Source: Rhodocyclaceae bacterium
Lineage (GTDB): Bacteria > Pseudomonadota > Gammaproteobacteria > Burkholderiales > Rhodocyclaceae
Direction: 5' to 3'
Assembly (NCBI GenBank): GCA_020445665.1
Contig: JAGRGD010000289.1
Coordinates: 1 to 46,721 of the forward strand
DNA: 46,721 bases
The notes beneath the pieces were generated by a model that saw only the letters and a list, made by a program, of their open reading frames with translations, did no database searches and had not been told where the DNA came from. Of this stretch, positions 27,098-37,835 are shown piece by piece; the first letter of the stretch is position 1, and each line of letters opens with the position of its first letter. The position numbers were made by a program, and so were the translations under genes.

Positions 27098-27760
27098 GTG
27101 AGATCCCGCCCCGACAGGACTGCCCGCTTCTGGGACCGCGTCGCCGAGCGCTACGCCCGGCGGCCCGTACCGGACGAGGCGATCTACCAGACCAAGCTCG
27201 AGCGGACCCGCGCGCGGCTGCGACCCGACATGCAGATACTCGAACTGGGCTGCGGGACCGGCACGACGGCGCTGCACCACGCGCCCCACGTGGCGCACGT
27301 CCTCGCGACCGATATCTCGGCGAAGATGATCGAGATCGCGCGACACAAGGCCTCCGACCAGGGTGTGACCAATGTCGATTTCCAAGTCGCTTCGCTGGAA
27401 ACGCTCGGCGCCGGCAACGACCGCTTCGACGCCATCCTGGCCCTCAATCTGCTGCATCTGTTCCCGGACTGGCGGAGCGCCATCTGCCAGATCCACAGCC
27501 TGCTCGAGCCGGGGGGCGTGTTCGTCAGCAGCACGATGTGCCTGGGCGACTCCGCCCTGCGGGTCTTCCGCTGGATCGCGCCGATCGGAGAGGCCGTCGG
27601 CCTCCTGCCCTCCCTGCGGGTATTCACGGCCACCGAGCTGCTCGCGGCCCACCGGGCCGCCGGCTTCGGGATCGACGACGACTGGCGCCCCGGCCCCAAC
27701 CGCGCAGTCTTCCTGATCGCCCGCAAGGCCGGCGCGACCACCGAGGGAGATGGCTCGTGA
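27098..27760 (+). CDS. Class I SAM-dependent methyltransferase in the cyd operon
   Basis: A 220-residue methyltransferase. The SAM-binding motif I is ILELGCGTGT (47-56), followed by ATDISAKMIEIAR and a motif around DAILALNLLHLF. The substrate is unknown; members with this shape methylate small molecules or lipids. Start GTG 27098 has GGAGG six bases upstream. It begins 54 bp after cydX and its stop overlaps the hemoglobin start by one base (TGATG), so it appears to belong to the cytochrome bd operon. Confidence 0.85.
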   Translation: MRSRPDRTARFWDRVAERYARRPVPDEAIYQTKLERTRARLRPDMQILELGCGTGTTALHHAPHVAHVLATDISAKMIEIARHKASDQGVTNVDFQVASLETLGAGNDRFDAILALNLLHLFPDWRSAICQIHSLLEPGGVFVSSTMCLGDSALRVFRWIAPIGEAVGLLPSLRVFTATELLAAHRAAGFGIDDDWRPGPNRAVFLIARKAGATTEGDGS

Positions 27761-28206
27761 TGACGGTGCGCAAACCCTATGACGAGATCGGCGCCGAAGG
27801 CATCGAGCGCCTGGTCGAGCGCTTCTACCACCACATGCAGGTCCGGCCCGAGGCGGCGACGATCCTCGCCATGCATCCATCCGACCTGGGCGTGACCAAG
27901 GCCACCCTGCGCGCCTTCCTGAGCATGTGGCTCGGCGGCCCGGACGACTTCCGGCCAGTCCACGGCGAGCCCTTCCTGCGCCGCCGCCACCTGCGCTTCC
28001 CGATCGACGGTGCCGCGCGCGACGCCTGGATGCATTGCATGCGCCTGGCCCTCGACGAGGTGGTCGCCGACGCGCGCCTGCGCGAGCACCTCGTGGCCAA
28101 CTTCCAGCAGATGGCCGATCACATGGTGAATCGCGCCAGCGCAGCGCCGCCCGGACACCGGGCCGGCCTGCGGGGCGTGGCCGCTGACGGATCCAATGAA
28201 ACCTGA
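27760..28206 (+). CDS. Group II truncated hemoglobin
   Basis: A 148-residue globin of the TrHbO (group II) class. The proximal His77 lies in RRRHLRFPI, Tyr23 in ERFYHHM would be the B10 distal tyrosine, and Trp90 matches the group II G8 tryptophan. Such proteins bind oxygen and nitric oxide and are linked to nitrosative stress or oxygen delivery. Its position at the end of cydPABX and the methyltransferase supports a role near cytochrome bd, which is itself resistant to nitric oxide (established for the family). The last 25 residues are an unstructured tail. Confidence 0.92.
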   Translation: MTVRKPYDEIGAEGIERLVERFYHHMQVRPEAATILAMHPSDLGVTKATLRAFLSMWLGGPDDFRPVHGEPFLRRRHLRFPIDGAARDAWMHCMRLALDEVVADARLREHLVANFQQMADHMVNRASAAPPGHRAGLRGVAADGSNET

Positions 28207-28406
28207 TTGCCCGGACCCGCGACACAAATTGTAGCGGGACCCGCGGGGCCTGCCGGATGGCTGGTGTGTCGGACGATTCCCGCCCGATGACAGCGCGATC
28301 CGTGACATGAGGCCGGCATGGCCCCGGGGCGGGGCTTGACCCTCATGGCCGCTTGGGCCAGATTGAAACGGTCAATGACACTGCCCCGAAAGGACAGGAG
28401 AACACA

Positions 28407-28958
28407 ATGACGGACAGGGACGACTTCAAGCGGCGCGGCCGCCCGACGATCGACAAGGACATCCGGCGGCTCGGCGGCATGCGCCGGACCTTGAAGCCCA
28501 GCGGCGCGTGGGAGCAGGTGCAACCGGGCTCCGGCGGACGGGTCAACACCGTGTTCGGCGGTGTCGGCGTTCAGACGGGAACGATCTATGGCGGCATTTC
28601 CCAGCGATCGACAGGAACGATCTATGGCGGGATATCCCGACGAATGGACACCATCTATGCGGGCAAGGGGCGTATGGACACGATCTATGCCGGCAAGGGG
28701 CGGATGGATACGATCTACGCCGGCAAGGGCCGCATGGATACGATCTATGCAGGCAAGGGCCAGTTGAACCCCGCTGGCAACCAGCTCACCTTCTGGGGCC
28801 GCCCGGCGTCCTCGCCCATCCGCACCCGCACCCTCACCAATCCCAGGGATGGCAAGCCCATGAGCGTCGTGTACAACGGCGCCACATCCCAATACCTCGA
28901 CTCGCAGACCAAGCGCTGGATGCCGGCACCCGGCTGGATGCGCGCCCAGCTCGGCTGA
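28407..28958 (+). CDS. Unrecognised protein with tandem TIYAGKG repeats
   Basis: A 183-residue protein of unknown function with no signal peptide and no membrane segment. A basic N-terminus (1-45) is followed by seven short repeats at residues 46-119 built on a Thr-(Ile/Val)-(Tyr/Phe)-(Gly/Ala)-Gly core. The last four are exact decapeptides (MDTIYAGKGR or ending in Gln). A C-terminal region (120-183) ends WMPAPGWMRAQLG. The start is strong: ACAGGAG at 28394-28400 lies six bases before the ATG. It is followed 13 bp later by another unrecognised gene on the same strand, so the two probably act together. A repetitive fibre, a beta-solenoid or a multi-core peptide precursor are possibilities only. 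Confidence 0.8.
   Translation: MTDRDDFKRRGRPTIDKDIRRLGGMRRTLKPSGAWEQVQPGSGGRVNTVFGGVGVQTGTIYGGISQRSTGTIYGGISRRMDTIYAGKGRMDTIYAGKGRMDTIYAGKGRMDTIYAGKGQLNPAGNQLTFWGRPASSPIRTRTLTNPRDGKPMSVVYNGATSQYLDSQTKRWMPAPGWMRAQLG
28542..28763 (+). repeat. In-frame tandem repeat, period 30-36 bp
   Basis: Seven units whose core Thr codons start at 28548, 28581, 28617, 28650, 28680, 28710 and 28740. The spacing is 33, 36 and 33, then 30 three times. The last four units encode the same peptide but differ at third positions (for example GCGGGC, GCCGGC, GCAGGC), which suggests selection on the protein sequence rather than very recent duplication. Confidence 0.92.
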
Positions 28959-28971
28959 GCGCGCCGCCGGG

Positions 28972-29745
28972 ATGCGCTTCACCGTCACCTTCGAGGCGCC
29001 CGAGCCCGACGCCGCCGGCAGCGGCCCGGTCACCGTGGGCTGGCTGCACAACGTCCGCCAGGGCTCGGTCATTTACGACCCGCCCACGCGGGTCCGCAGC
29101 GACGCCCCCAACCGCGAGGTGGCCAAGTCGGCGAGCCGCTGCCCGGCGATCCTCGGCCTCGAGGGGCGGATGTTCGAGATCGCCTGCCCGGTGGATCTGT
29201 CCCTCGAGTTCGTGCGCGACGACTGCGGCCGCCCGGCCGTGGTCGATCGCCGCGGCGCCGCGGCGCCGATGCGGGCCGACCGCCTCGACGAGCTGATCGT
29301 GTGGACCGAGGAGTCCGAGTGGCGGCACCCGGAGCGGCCGACGCTGCAGCTGATGCTGCCCTACGTCTTTCTCGCGGACGAGCCGGTGTACATGGCCCAG
29401 CTCCCGCCCATCTGCCACTACCGCCCGGAAGGACTGCCGGGCCTGATGCTGGGCGGGCGCTTCCCGATCCACGTCTGGCCACGCCCGCTGATGTGGGCCT
29501 TCGAGTGGCACGACACCACGCGCCCGCTGGAACTGCGCCGGGGCGAGCCCCTGTGCTACGTCCAGTTCGAGACCCTGCCCCAGCACCGGCCGGTGCAACT
29601 GGTCGAGGCGACGCGCACCGCCGACCTGGAGGAATACCTCGAAATGATCGCCGGGGCGGTGAACTACGTGGGCCAGACCTTCTCGCTGTTCAAGGCCGCC
29701 GAAGCCCGCCGACCGGCGCGGCTGCTGGTGCCGCGGGAGCGCTGA
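28972..29745 (+). CDS. Uncharacterised conserved protein, possibly DUF6065-like
   Basis: A 257-residue soluble protein with no motif that I can assign to a reaction. It is rich in aromatic residues and has conserved-looking blocks SRCPAILGLEGRMFEIACPV (about 55-74), LQLMLPYVFLADEPVYMAQL, GGRFPIHVWPRPLMWAFEW and RRGEPLCYVQFETLP. The arrangement reminds me of uncharacterised proteins found in some marine phages and bacteria (DUF6065-type), but this is memory and weak. It starts 13 bp after the repeat-protein stop, so the two genes are likely translated together. It ends seven bases before the stop of the opposing methyltransferase gene. Confidence 0.7.
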   Translation: MRFTVTFEAPEPDAAGSGPVTVGWLHNVRQGSVIYDPPTRVRSDAPNREVAKSASRCPAILGLEGRMFEIACPVDLSLEFVRDDCGRPAVVDRRGAAAPMRADRLDELIVWTEESEWRHPERPTLQLMLPYVFLADEPVYMAQLPPICHYRPEGLPGLMLGGRFPIHVWPRPLMWAFEWHDTTRPLELRRGEPLCYVQFETLPQHRPVQLVEATRTADLEEYLEMIAGAVNYVGQTFSLFKAAEARRPARLLVPRER

Positions 29746-29752
29746 GCGCGCC

Positions 29753-30925
29753 TCAGGCGCGGCCCAGCACCATCAGGTTGCGCGGCGTCAGCGCGCGCTC
29801 GCAGAAGCGCCCGACCTGCGCATCGAAGCCCTGCTCCTGCAGCGCCACCGCCATGTCGAGCACCAGCCACACCTCCAGCGGCCGACGGAAGGCGTGGCGC
29901 ACCACCTCCAGCCGTCGCACCTCGCCACGGCGCTGCTCGCCGATCCGTTCCCAGTGGGCCCAGTCCACGTCGGGCGGAAGGACCAGCGCCTCACGCAGCG
30001 CCAGCGCCCGGGAGAAGTCCTCGAAGCGTTCGTTCATCCAGCCCGCCGGCACCGGCCGGAAGGTGGCCCGCGCCGGCACGCCGAGCCCGGCGCACAGCGC
30101 CTTGAAGCCGAGCTTCCAGGCCTGGTCGCGGGCCAGCCGCCGGCGCACGCCGGCCGGCGCCGTGACGGTCTCGGTCACCGCCATGCGCAGCTCTGCCGCC
30201 GACAGGGCCAGATCCGCCTCCGAACTCATCGCCCAGTAGCCGTCGTCGGCACCGCGGTAGTAGCAGCACGGGGCGATGGCGTAGGCGCGGGCGCCGTCCT
30301 CCCGGGCGTGGCGGACCAGCCGGCGGTGCAACTCCCCGCAGGCGTGCAGGGCCACCACCTCGCGGCCGGCCACCAGCGAGCGGGCGCCGGGGGCCAGCGC
30401 GTCGGCCGCATGCATCTGCTGGGTCACGCCGTGGCGCTGCGCCAGCGCCGCGCCGGCCTCGCACAACTGCGGGTCCAGCTCCAGCGAATCCACGCGGACG
30501 TGGCCGGCCATGGCCATGCGCCGGCCCAGGTGGCCCTTGCCGGCGCACCACTCGAGGAGCGGCGCGCCGTGCATCGGCGCGTGGCGGGCGAAGGCCTCGA
30601 TCTGCTGCCGCTTGGCACCCGGGATGGACCAGTCGAAGCCCCGCGGTGCGTCGGCCAGCTCGCATGCCGGCAACTCGGGCAGATCGGTCAGGGCGAGCAG
30701 GCCGGCCAGCTCGGGGAGGTAGGCCTCAAGCCAGAGGCCGGCCGCCGCCGGGTCGGCGATGAAGGCCTCGAGGCGGGCCTCGTCGAGGGCCAGCGCGTCG
30801 GCCGCCAGCGCCGGATATTGCGCACACCACGCCGGCCGGGGCTCATGGAACGGGGCTGGGCCCCACAGGGCGCGGGCTTCCATCAGCGCGAGCTGAAGGC
30901 GCTGGAATCGGGTGACCAGATCCAT
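29753..30925 (-). CDS. Methyltransferase-domain protein (Methyltransf_32-like)
   Basis: A 390-residue SAM-dependent methyltransferase-like protein. LLEWCAGKGHLGRRMA (about 123-138) is the cofactor motif, followed by SLELDPQLCEAGAALAQRH. HACGELHRRLVR (194-205) and APCCYY (218-223) resemble the Methyltransf_32 group, whose members may act on RNA or proteins. The substrate is unknown. It follows the PPOX-type gene by 30 bp and may be the last gene of the minus-strand run that begins with the ABC exporter. Confidence 0.78.
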   Translation of the reverse strand: MDLVTRFQRLQLALMEARALWGPAPFHEPRPAWCAQYPALAADALALDEARLEAFIADPAAAGLWLEAYLPELAGLLALTDLPELPACELADAPRGFDWSIPGAKRQQIEAFARHAPMHGAPLLEWCAGKGHLGRRMAMAGHVRVDSLELDPQLCEAGAALAQRHGVTQQMHAADALAPGARSLVAGREVVALHACGELHRRLVRHAREDGARAYAIAPCCYYRGADDGYWAMSSEADLALSAAELRMAVTETVTAPAGVRRRLARDQAWKLGFKALCAGLGVPARATFRPVPAGWMNERFEDFSRALALREALVLPPDVDWAHWERIGEQRRGEVRRLEVVRHAFRRPLEVWLVLDMAVALQEQGFDAQVGRFCERALTPRNLMVLGRA

Positions 30926-30955
30926 GCTGGGGTGCGCGCCCGGGCCGGACGGCCG

Positions 30956-31507
30956 TCAGCCGTTCTTCTCGACGATGCCGGTCGGCAGACCGTCGATGCT
31001 GGTCTGGTTCTTCTCGGCCCAGTAGTCGCGGATGCCGCCCTCGCCCTTCTTGTCGGCCCATCGCACCAGCAGGTCGCGCTCGCCCTGGTAGTCGAACAGC
31101 GGCACCGCGAAGCCGCAGGAGGTCTGCACCGACTCGACGGCGAGGTCGAACACCTGGCGGGCACCCATCCGGTCGCCGAACAGGGCGGACAGGGCCGGCC
31201 AGTCCGCGTCGCTGCGATGCACCGCCCGCGCCTGCCCGTAAAGGCGGAGGATCATCGGGCTGCCCTCGAAGGCGCACAGCATCAGGGTCATGCGCGGGTC
31301 GACCTGGACATGGGCGGCCGACTCGTTGCCGCTGCCGGTCAGGTTCAGCCACACCACCCGGTTCGGCCCAAGCACGCGCAGCGCGTCCATCCCCTTGGGC
31401 GACAGGTTGATGCGCCCCTCGGCGGTGGCGGTCGCGACGAAGAACAGCTTCTGGGCCTCGATGAAGGCACGATGGCGATCGGAGATCTCCTCGAAGAGCT
31501 GGGACAT
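30956..31507 (-). CDS. Pyridoxamine 5'-phosphate oxidase-fold protein
   Basis: A 183-residue split-barrel flavin-fold protein. FFVATATAEGRINLSPKGMDAL and the strand VVWLNLTGSGNESAAHV near residues 52-68 are typical of the PPOX-like family that binds FMN, F420 or heme. True vitamin B6 synthesis is unlikely because the PdxH-specific C-terminal motif is not evident. Start ATG 31507. It sits between a TauE/SafE permease (55 bp upstream) and a methyltransferase (30 bp downstream) on one strand. Confidence 0.85.
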   Translation of the reverse strand: MSQLFEEISDRHRAFIEAQKLFFVATATAEGRINLSPKGMDALRVLGPNRVVWLNLTGSGNESAAHVQVDPRMTLMLCAFEGSPMILRLYGQARAVHRSDADWPALSALFGDRMGARQVFDLAVESVQTSCGFAVPLFDYQGERDLLVRWADKKGEGGIRDYWAEKNQTSIDGLPTGIVEKNG

Positions 31508-31562
31508 GGACGGAACTCGCGGCGGAAGGGGTGACCGCCAGTATAGGTTGCCGGCGGCGCGC

Positions 31563-32315
31563 TCAGTCGGCCGCGAGCGCCTGCCACACCAGACGCAGCG
31601 CGAGCAGGGTCAGGACGATGTTGAAGAGCCGCGTGAAGTCGGTGTCCCTCATCCGCTTCAGCAAGTGCAGGCCGGCCCAGGTGCCGACCGCGCCGGCCGC
31701 GATCATTGACGCCATCGGCCCGATCCAGTCGGCCAGATCGACCCCGATGCCGACGAAGACGCCGGCCTTGAAGACGTGCTGCACCGACATCGCCGCCGCG
31801 AAGGTGGCGACGGTGCGAAAGCGGTCGGCATGGATCTGCTTGATGAAGGCCGCCACCAGCGGGCCCGTCGCGCCGACGAAGAGCGTCAGGAAGGTCGTCA
31901 CGGCGCCGGCCGCGGCCGTGCCGGCCGGCCCGAGCACCAGCCTGGGCAGCTTCGGCCCCCAGCACAGGTAGAGGATGGCCGCGGCGATGGAGAGGTAGAG
32001 CACCGAGGGCGGCAGGCTCACCAGCAGCCAGGCGCCCAGGCCGGCCCCGAGCACCGCGCCGGGCAGGAAGGCGGCGATCACCCGCCAGTCGATGTGGCGC
32101 CAGGCCATGATCGCCCGCCCGACGTTCGATCCCATCTGGACGATGCCGTGCACCGGGATGATCACCTGGGGCGGCAGCATCTGGGCCATCACCGCGAGCA
32201 ACATCACGCCGCCACCGGCGCCGAGCGCCGCCGTCATCATCGACGTGAACGCCGCCGTCACGACCAGCGCGGCCCACAGGCCCGGCGACAGCGGTCCGAG
32301 CAGCAGCTCGATCAT
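31563..32315 (-). CDS. TauE/SafE family (TSUP) membrane transporter
   Basis: A 250-residue integral membrane protein with about seven to eight hydrophobic segments. The first repeat contains AALGAGGGVMLLAVMAQMLP and PVHGIVQMGSNVGRAI; the second contains FVGATGPLVAAFIKQI. These are the two signature regions of the sulfite/sulfonate exporter family. The substrate is probably a small sulfur or organic anion but cannot be fixed. The ATG at 32315 overlaps the glutathione transferase stop by four bases (ATGA). Confidence 0.88.
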   Translation of the reverse strand: MIELLLGPLSPGLWAALVVTAAFTSMMTAALGAGGGVMLLAVMAQMLPPQVIIPVHGIVQMGSNVGRAIMAWRHIDWRVIAAFLPGAVLGAGLGAWLLVSLPPSVLYLSIAAAILYLCWGPKLPRLVLGPAGTAAAGAVTTFLTLFVGATGPLVAAFIKQIHADRFRTVATFAAAMSVQHVFKAGVFVGIGVDLADWIGPMASMIAAGAVGTWAGLHLLKRMRDTDFTRLFNIVLTLLALRLVWQALAAD

Positions 32316-32938
32316 GCCGCCGCCACGCGCCAGGGCGGGTATTTGTCCATCACCGCCGCGAACAGCGGCGACGCCAGCCAGCCCTCGAGCCAGCGGCACA
32401 GATTCGGCAGCGGCGCCAGGGCGGCATGGTCCGGCTCGACCCCGGCGAACTGCCGCACGAACGGGAACAGCGCCGCGTCGGCCAGCGAGGGCCTGTCGCC
32501 GCACAGGGCCGGCCCCCGGGAGAGCCGCGCCTCCAGGTCGGCGAGGTGCGCCGCCACCGCCGCTTCGCGCCATTCGGCCCGAGTCCGTTCGGGATGCCGC
32601 TCGGCGTACTTGTAGCGGTCCAGCAGCGGCTTGAAATCGACGTCGTTGCGGCGGATCAGCGCGTCCTGCACCTCGGCCGGTGCGGCCGCCAGCCAGCCCT
32701 GGAGATCGCACCGGGCGAGCGCCCAGCGCATGATGTCGAGGCTCTCGTCCAGCACCCGGCCATCGTCCAGCTGCAGCACCGGCACCGTGCCCTTGGGCGA
32801 GATCGCCAGCATCGCGGCCGGCTTGTCCGCCAGGCTCACTTCGCGATGATCGACCCCGATGCCGGCCGCGGCGAGGGCCAGCCGCGCGCGGATCGCGTAC
32901 GGGCAGCGGCGGAACGAGTACAGCACCGGCAGCGTCAC
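32312..32938 (-). CDS. Glutathione S-transferase family protein
   Basis: A 208-residue protein with a thioredoxin-fold N-terminal domain and an all-helical C-terminal domain. The N-terminus [20 protein letters not shown] has a Cys-Pro motif (Cys12), and [21 protein letters not shown] follows, which binds the gamma-glutamyl part of glutathione. The C-terminal part has [19 protein letters not shown]. This Cys-type form favours thiol transfer or dehalogenation over conjugation, by inference. Start GTG 32938 overlaps the ABC permease stop by four bases (GTGA). Confidence 0.88.
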   Translation of the reverse strand: MTLPVLYSFRRCPYAIRARLALAAAGIGVDHREVSLADKPAAMLAISPKGTVPVLQLDDGRVLDESLDIMRWALARCDLQGWLAAAPAEVQDALIRRNDVDFKPLLDRYKYAERHPERTRAEWREAAVAAHLADLEARLSRGPALCGDRPSLADAALFPFVRQFAGVEPDHAALAPLPNLCRWLEGWLASPLFAAVMDKYPPWRVAAA

Positions 32939-33692
32939 GGCTTGAGGCGGTAGCCGGTTCGGAAGATCCACGCCACCACGCCGATGCACACCGCGAGGAA
33001 CAGGAAGGTCATGCCGAGGCTGACCGCCGGGCTGACGTCGGCGATGCCGTAGAAGCTCCAGCGGAAGCCGCTGACCAGATAGACGACCGGGTTGAACAGG
33101 GTCACGGTCTGCCACAGGGGCGGCAGCATGTTGATGGAGTAGAAGGTGCCGCCGAGGAAGGCCAGCGGCGTGATGATCAGGAGCGGCACCAGTTGCAGCT
33201 TCTCGAAGCCGTCGGCCCAGATGCCGATGATGAAGCCGAGCAGGCTGAAGGTGACCGCCGTCAGCACCAGGAAGGTCACCATCCACAGCGGATGTTCGAT
33301 GCGGATCGGCACGAACATCGCCGCCGTGGCGAGGATGATGACCCCGAGGATGAGCGACTTGGTGGCCGCCGCGCCGACGTAGCTGATGACGATCTCCAGG
33401 TAGGACACCGGCGCCGACAGGACCTCGTAGATGGTCCCGGTGAAGCGCGGGAAATAGATGCCGAAGGACGCGTTCGACAGGCTCTGGGTCAGCAGCGAGA
33501 GCATGATCAGGCCCGGCACGATGAAGCTGCCGTAGCTCACCCCCTCGACCTGCGGGATGCGCGATCCGATCGCGGCGCCGAAGACCACGAAGTAGAGCGA
33601 GGTGGAGATCACCGGCGAGATGATGCTCTGGGTCAGGGTGCGCCAGGCGCGGGCCATCTCGAAGCGGTAGATGGCGCGGATTGCGTAGAGAT

Positions 33693-33696
<4 letters not shown>
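32935..33696 (-). CDS. yadH: ABC-2 type exporter permease (YadH-like)
   Basis: A 253-residue permease with six hydrophobic segments. [20 protein letters not shown] and [20 protein letters not shown] and the closing [17 protein letters not shown] follow E. coli YadH closely, as I remember that sequence. It pairs with the ATPase encoded immediately upstream, whose stop overlaps this ATG by four bases. The transported compound is unknown. Confidence 0.88.
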
Positions 33697-34619
<923 letters not shown>

Positions 34620-34777
34620 CGCCACGACGATAGCAGAGCCGGGTGACTCCCTGCAGCCGCCCGACCCTCATCGAGGCGGGGTTTCTGCGCGCTGGACAGG
34701 TTTCTGCCGCTGGGGCACCCTGCCCCTGAGACCACCGTGGCGCCCAGCGGCGCCCCCACCCCGAGACCGCCCGCCCG

Positions 34778-36622
34778 ATGCAATCCGTCGCCACCCTCGC
34801 CGCCCTGCTGGCGGTCGCCGTCCTGCTGGTTCCCCTGTTCAAGCGCGCCGGGCTCGGCACGGTGATCGGCTACCTCGCCGCCGGCGTGCTGATCGGCCCG
34901 TCCGGCGTCGGCGTCGTCAGCGATCCGGCCAACCTGCTTCACACGGCCGAGGTCGGCGTGGTGCTGCTGCTCTTCGTCATCGGCCTCGAGCTGCAACCCT
35001 CGCGCCTGTGGGCGCTGAGAAAGTCGGTGTTCGGTCTCGGCACGCTGCAGGTCGCCGGCTGCACCGCGATCATGGCGCCGGCGGCCCATTATTTCGGCCT
35101 CGACTGGCCGCTGGCCATCGTCGTCGGCCTGACCCTGGCCCTCTCCTCCACCGCCTTCGTGCTGCCGACGCTGGCCGAGCGGAACGAGATGGGCTCCCTG
35201 TTCGGCCGCGAGACCTTCGGCATCCTGCTCTTCCAGGACCTGCTGGTGATCCCGCTGCTGGCGGTGCTGCCCCTGCTGGGCGCCCAGACCCCCGGCCACG
35301 AGGGCGCCAACCCGATGATCGGCCTCGGCATCCTGGTGGCGGCGATCCTCGTCGGCCGGCCGCTGCTCGACCTGGTGTTCCGCCACGTCACGCGGATCAA
35401 CAGCCGCGAGATGTTCACCGCCGCGGCCCTCGCCACGGCCCTCGGCCTGGGCCTGCTGCTGCAGGCCGGCGGGCTGTCGATGTCGCTGGGCGCCTTCGTC
35501 GCCGGCGTGCTGCTCTCCGACTCGGACTTCCGCCACGAGCTGGAGGCCTCGATCCTGCCCTTCCAGGGCCTGCTGATGGGTCTTTTCTTCATCGCCGTGG
35601 GCATGGGCATCGACCTGGGCATGATCGTCGAGCACCCGCTCAACGTGCTCGGCCTGACCCTGGCGCTGGTGGTCGTCAAGGGCGGCAGCTTCTTCACCCT
35701 GCGACGGCTCACCGGCTGCGACACCCGCCGTTCGCGAATGCAGGCCCTGATCCTCGCCCAGTGCGGCGAATTCGCCTTCGTGCTGTTCGGCGCCGCCCAC
35801 GCCGGCGGCCTGCTCTCGTCCGAGGTGGTGGCCCAACTCAACCTCTCGGTGGCCCTGTCGATGGCGCTCGCGCCCTTCCTGATCATCTGGGGCGACCGCA
35901 TGGACGCCCGCGAGGCCACCGCGAGCGGCGAAGCGCCCCCGCCCCACGACGTGCTGCCCGACGACGAGCACCCGGTGGTGATCGCCGGCTTCGGCCGCGT
36001 CGGCCAGATCATCGGCCGCGTGCTGCTGGCCCGCCGCGTCGGCTTCACGGCGCTGGACAAAGACCACACCGAGGTCAAGATGATCCGCCGCTTCGGCATC
36101 GAGGCCTACTACGGCGACGCCTCGCAGCTCGACGTGCTGCACGCGGCAAAGCTCGACCATGCCAAGGTCTTCGTGCTGGCCATCGACGACATCGAGGCCT
36201 CCCTGTGCAGCGCCGAGACGGTGCGCAAGCACTTCCCGTCGGTCACCATCGTGGCGCGCGCCCGCAACCGCTTCCACGCCTACCGGCTGATGGACCTGGG
36301 CGTCGAGCTGATCATCCGCGAGACCTTCCTGTCGAGCCTCGACATGTCGGCGCGGGTCTTCGAGGCCCTCGGCAAGTCGCCCGAGAAGGCGCGGGAGATC
36401 GTTGACCGCTTCGCCGAACAGGACGCGGTATTGCTGCGACGGGAGCAGGCGCTCTACCACGACGAGACCCAGCTCATCCAGAGTTCGCGGGAGGCCCTCG
36501 ACGAGCTGGCCCATCTGCTCGAGGAGGAGGTGGGCGCGCCGAAGTCGACGATGGCCGAAGCGTCGGCGGAAGGGCCATCCGCCGAATCGCCCCCGCCCGA
36601 GGCCCCTCAGCCCGCCCGGTAG
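34778..36622 (+). CDS. KefB/C-type monovalent cation:proton antiporter
   Basis: A 614-residue CPA2 antiporter. The membrane domain (1-375, about 12 segments) contains [32 protein letters not shown] and [18 protein letters not shown]-terminal RCK/TrkA-N domain (about 399-520) binds nucleotide through [13 protein letters not shown]. The tail (about 520-614) is acidic and Pro/Glu-rich. E. coli KefB/C export potassium under electrophile stress when glutathione is depleted. Whether this one is a glutathione-gated Kef or another CPA2 type cannot be told. Its 3' end overlaps the opposing phosphatase gene by 16 bp. Confidence 0.92.
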   Translation: MQSVATLAALLAVAVLLVPLFKRAGLGTVIGYLAAGVLIGPSGVGVVSDPANLLHTAEVGVVLLLFVIGLELQPSRLWALRKSVFGLGTLQVAGCTAIMAPAAHYFGLDWPLAIVVGLTLALSSTAFVLPTLAERNEMGSLFGRETFGILLFQDLLVIPLLAVLPLLGAQTPGHEGANPMIGLGILVAAILVGRPLLDLVFRHVTRINSREMFTAAALATALGLGLLLQAGGLSMSLGAFVAGVLLSDSDFRHELEASILPFQGLLMGLFFIAVGMGIDLGMIVEHPLNVLGLTLALVVVKGGSFFTLRRLTGCDTRRSRMQALILAQCGEFAFVLFGAAHAGGLLSSEVVAQLNLSVALSMALAPFLIIWGDRMDAREATASGEAPPPHDVLPDDEHPVVIAGFGRVGQIIGRVLLARRVGFTALDKDHTEVKMIRRFGIEAYYGDASQLDVLHAAKLDHAKVFVLAIDDIEASLCSAETVRKHFPSVTIVARARNRFHAYRLMDLGVELIIRETFLSSLDMSARVFEALGKSPEKAREIVDRFAEQDAVLLRREQALYHDETQLIQSSREALDELAHLLEEEVGAPKSTMAEASAEGPSAESPPPEAPQPAR

Positions 36623-37835
36623 CGCGCCGCCAGCGCCTCGACGAAGCCGATGTACTGGCGGTGCCCGCCCGGGAAGGCGAACTGGATCGTCAGCGGGTCG
36701 TCCGGGTCTGAGATGCCCACCGCCCGCCGGGCCGCGGGTGCGGCCAGATCGAGCGCGGGCCGGCGAAGCGCGTCGCCGCTGCTGTCCACGAAGAGCACGG
36801 CATTGTCCGTGCCGAAATCCCGCCCCAGGTCCTGCACCAGCTGCAGGAAGCCCCGGTCGCTGCCGCCGCGTACCACTTCGCCACTCCGGGTCCGCTGAGC
36901 CGTGAGGGTGTCGCCGACGCCGACGATGCGCGGCATCCGCGCCGGGTCGATGCGCTCGCGCGCCAGCGCCCGCAGCGCGTCGTGCCCCTGCGGCGCCTCG
37001 CGCACGCTGAAGCCCTCGCCCAACGGATAGCCACCCCCGTCCCGCGCACAGACGCGGTTGAGCAGGGCCAGCACGCCGGCCTCCTTGACGCCGCCGGTGA
37101 GCATGAACTGGAAGTCCGTGGTGCCCGCGAGGCCATCGCCAGCGGGCATCAGCCGCTCGCCGTCCGGCCCCGACCCCAGGTTCGGTGCGAGGTGGAGGAA
37201 GAAGGCCCCGTCGAGCCCTTCTCGCGCAGCCTCTACCAGCAGGCCGCGCGTGAAGGCTTCCGCGGACTTCTGCAGGCCGTGGCAGGCAGCGGCGTCGCCA
37301 CCCAGTGCGGCGAAGGCCATGTTCAGGTTCAGGGTTGGCGAGGCGAGATTGTCGAGCACGCAGGCCGAGACGATGTCCGCCCGTTGCGTCGCCGGCAGGT
37401 CGTAGGGTGCTGCCGCCAGCGTCGCCTGCAGGAAAGTGGCCATGCGCGCCGGCACGCCGGCCAGGAAGCGCATCTCGGCCGCCGATACGCCGGGATGGCT
37501 GACCACCCCGTCCACATCCTGCCACTGCACCCCACCGGCGGCGAGCCCGGCCAGGTAGCGGCCCCGGGCCGCATCGACGCCGCCCAGCGCCCGCTCGACG
37601 ATGCCGTTCATGCCGCGGCTGCCCACGTGCTCGCCGTTGGTCAGCACGAACAGGGTGCCTGCCAGGCTCCGGGCTGCGGCGAGGTAGTCCGTCGACACGG
37701 TCCGGGTCAGGGGATCGCGCACCAGCGCCATGCACACCCCGTCCAGGTCCTGGATCAGCAGCAGCGGCCGGCCGTCGAACAGGCCATCGAGGAGCGCGCC
37801 GTGATCGGTGGAGAGACGGTGATCGGCGAGCGGCA

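Noticed and set aside
28650-28769. Regular 30-bp repeats that might suggest a CRISPR array
   Set aside because: There are no spacers, the units are contiguous and in frame, and they encode a repeated peptide.
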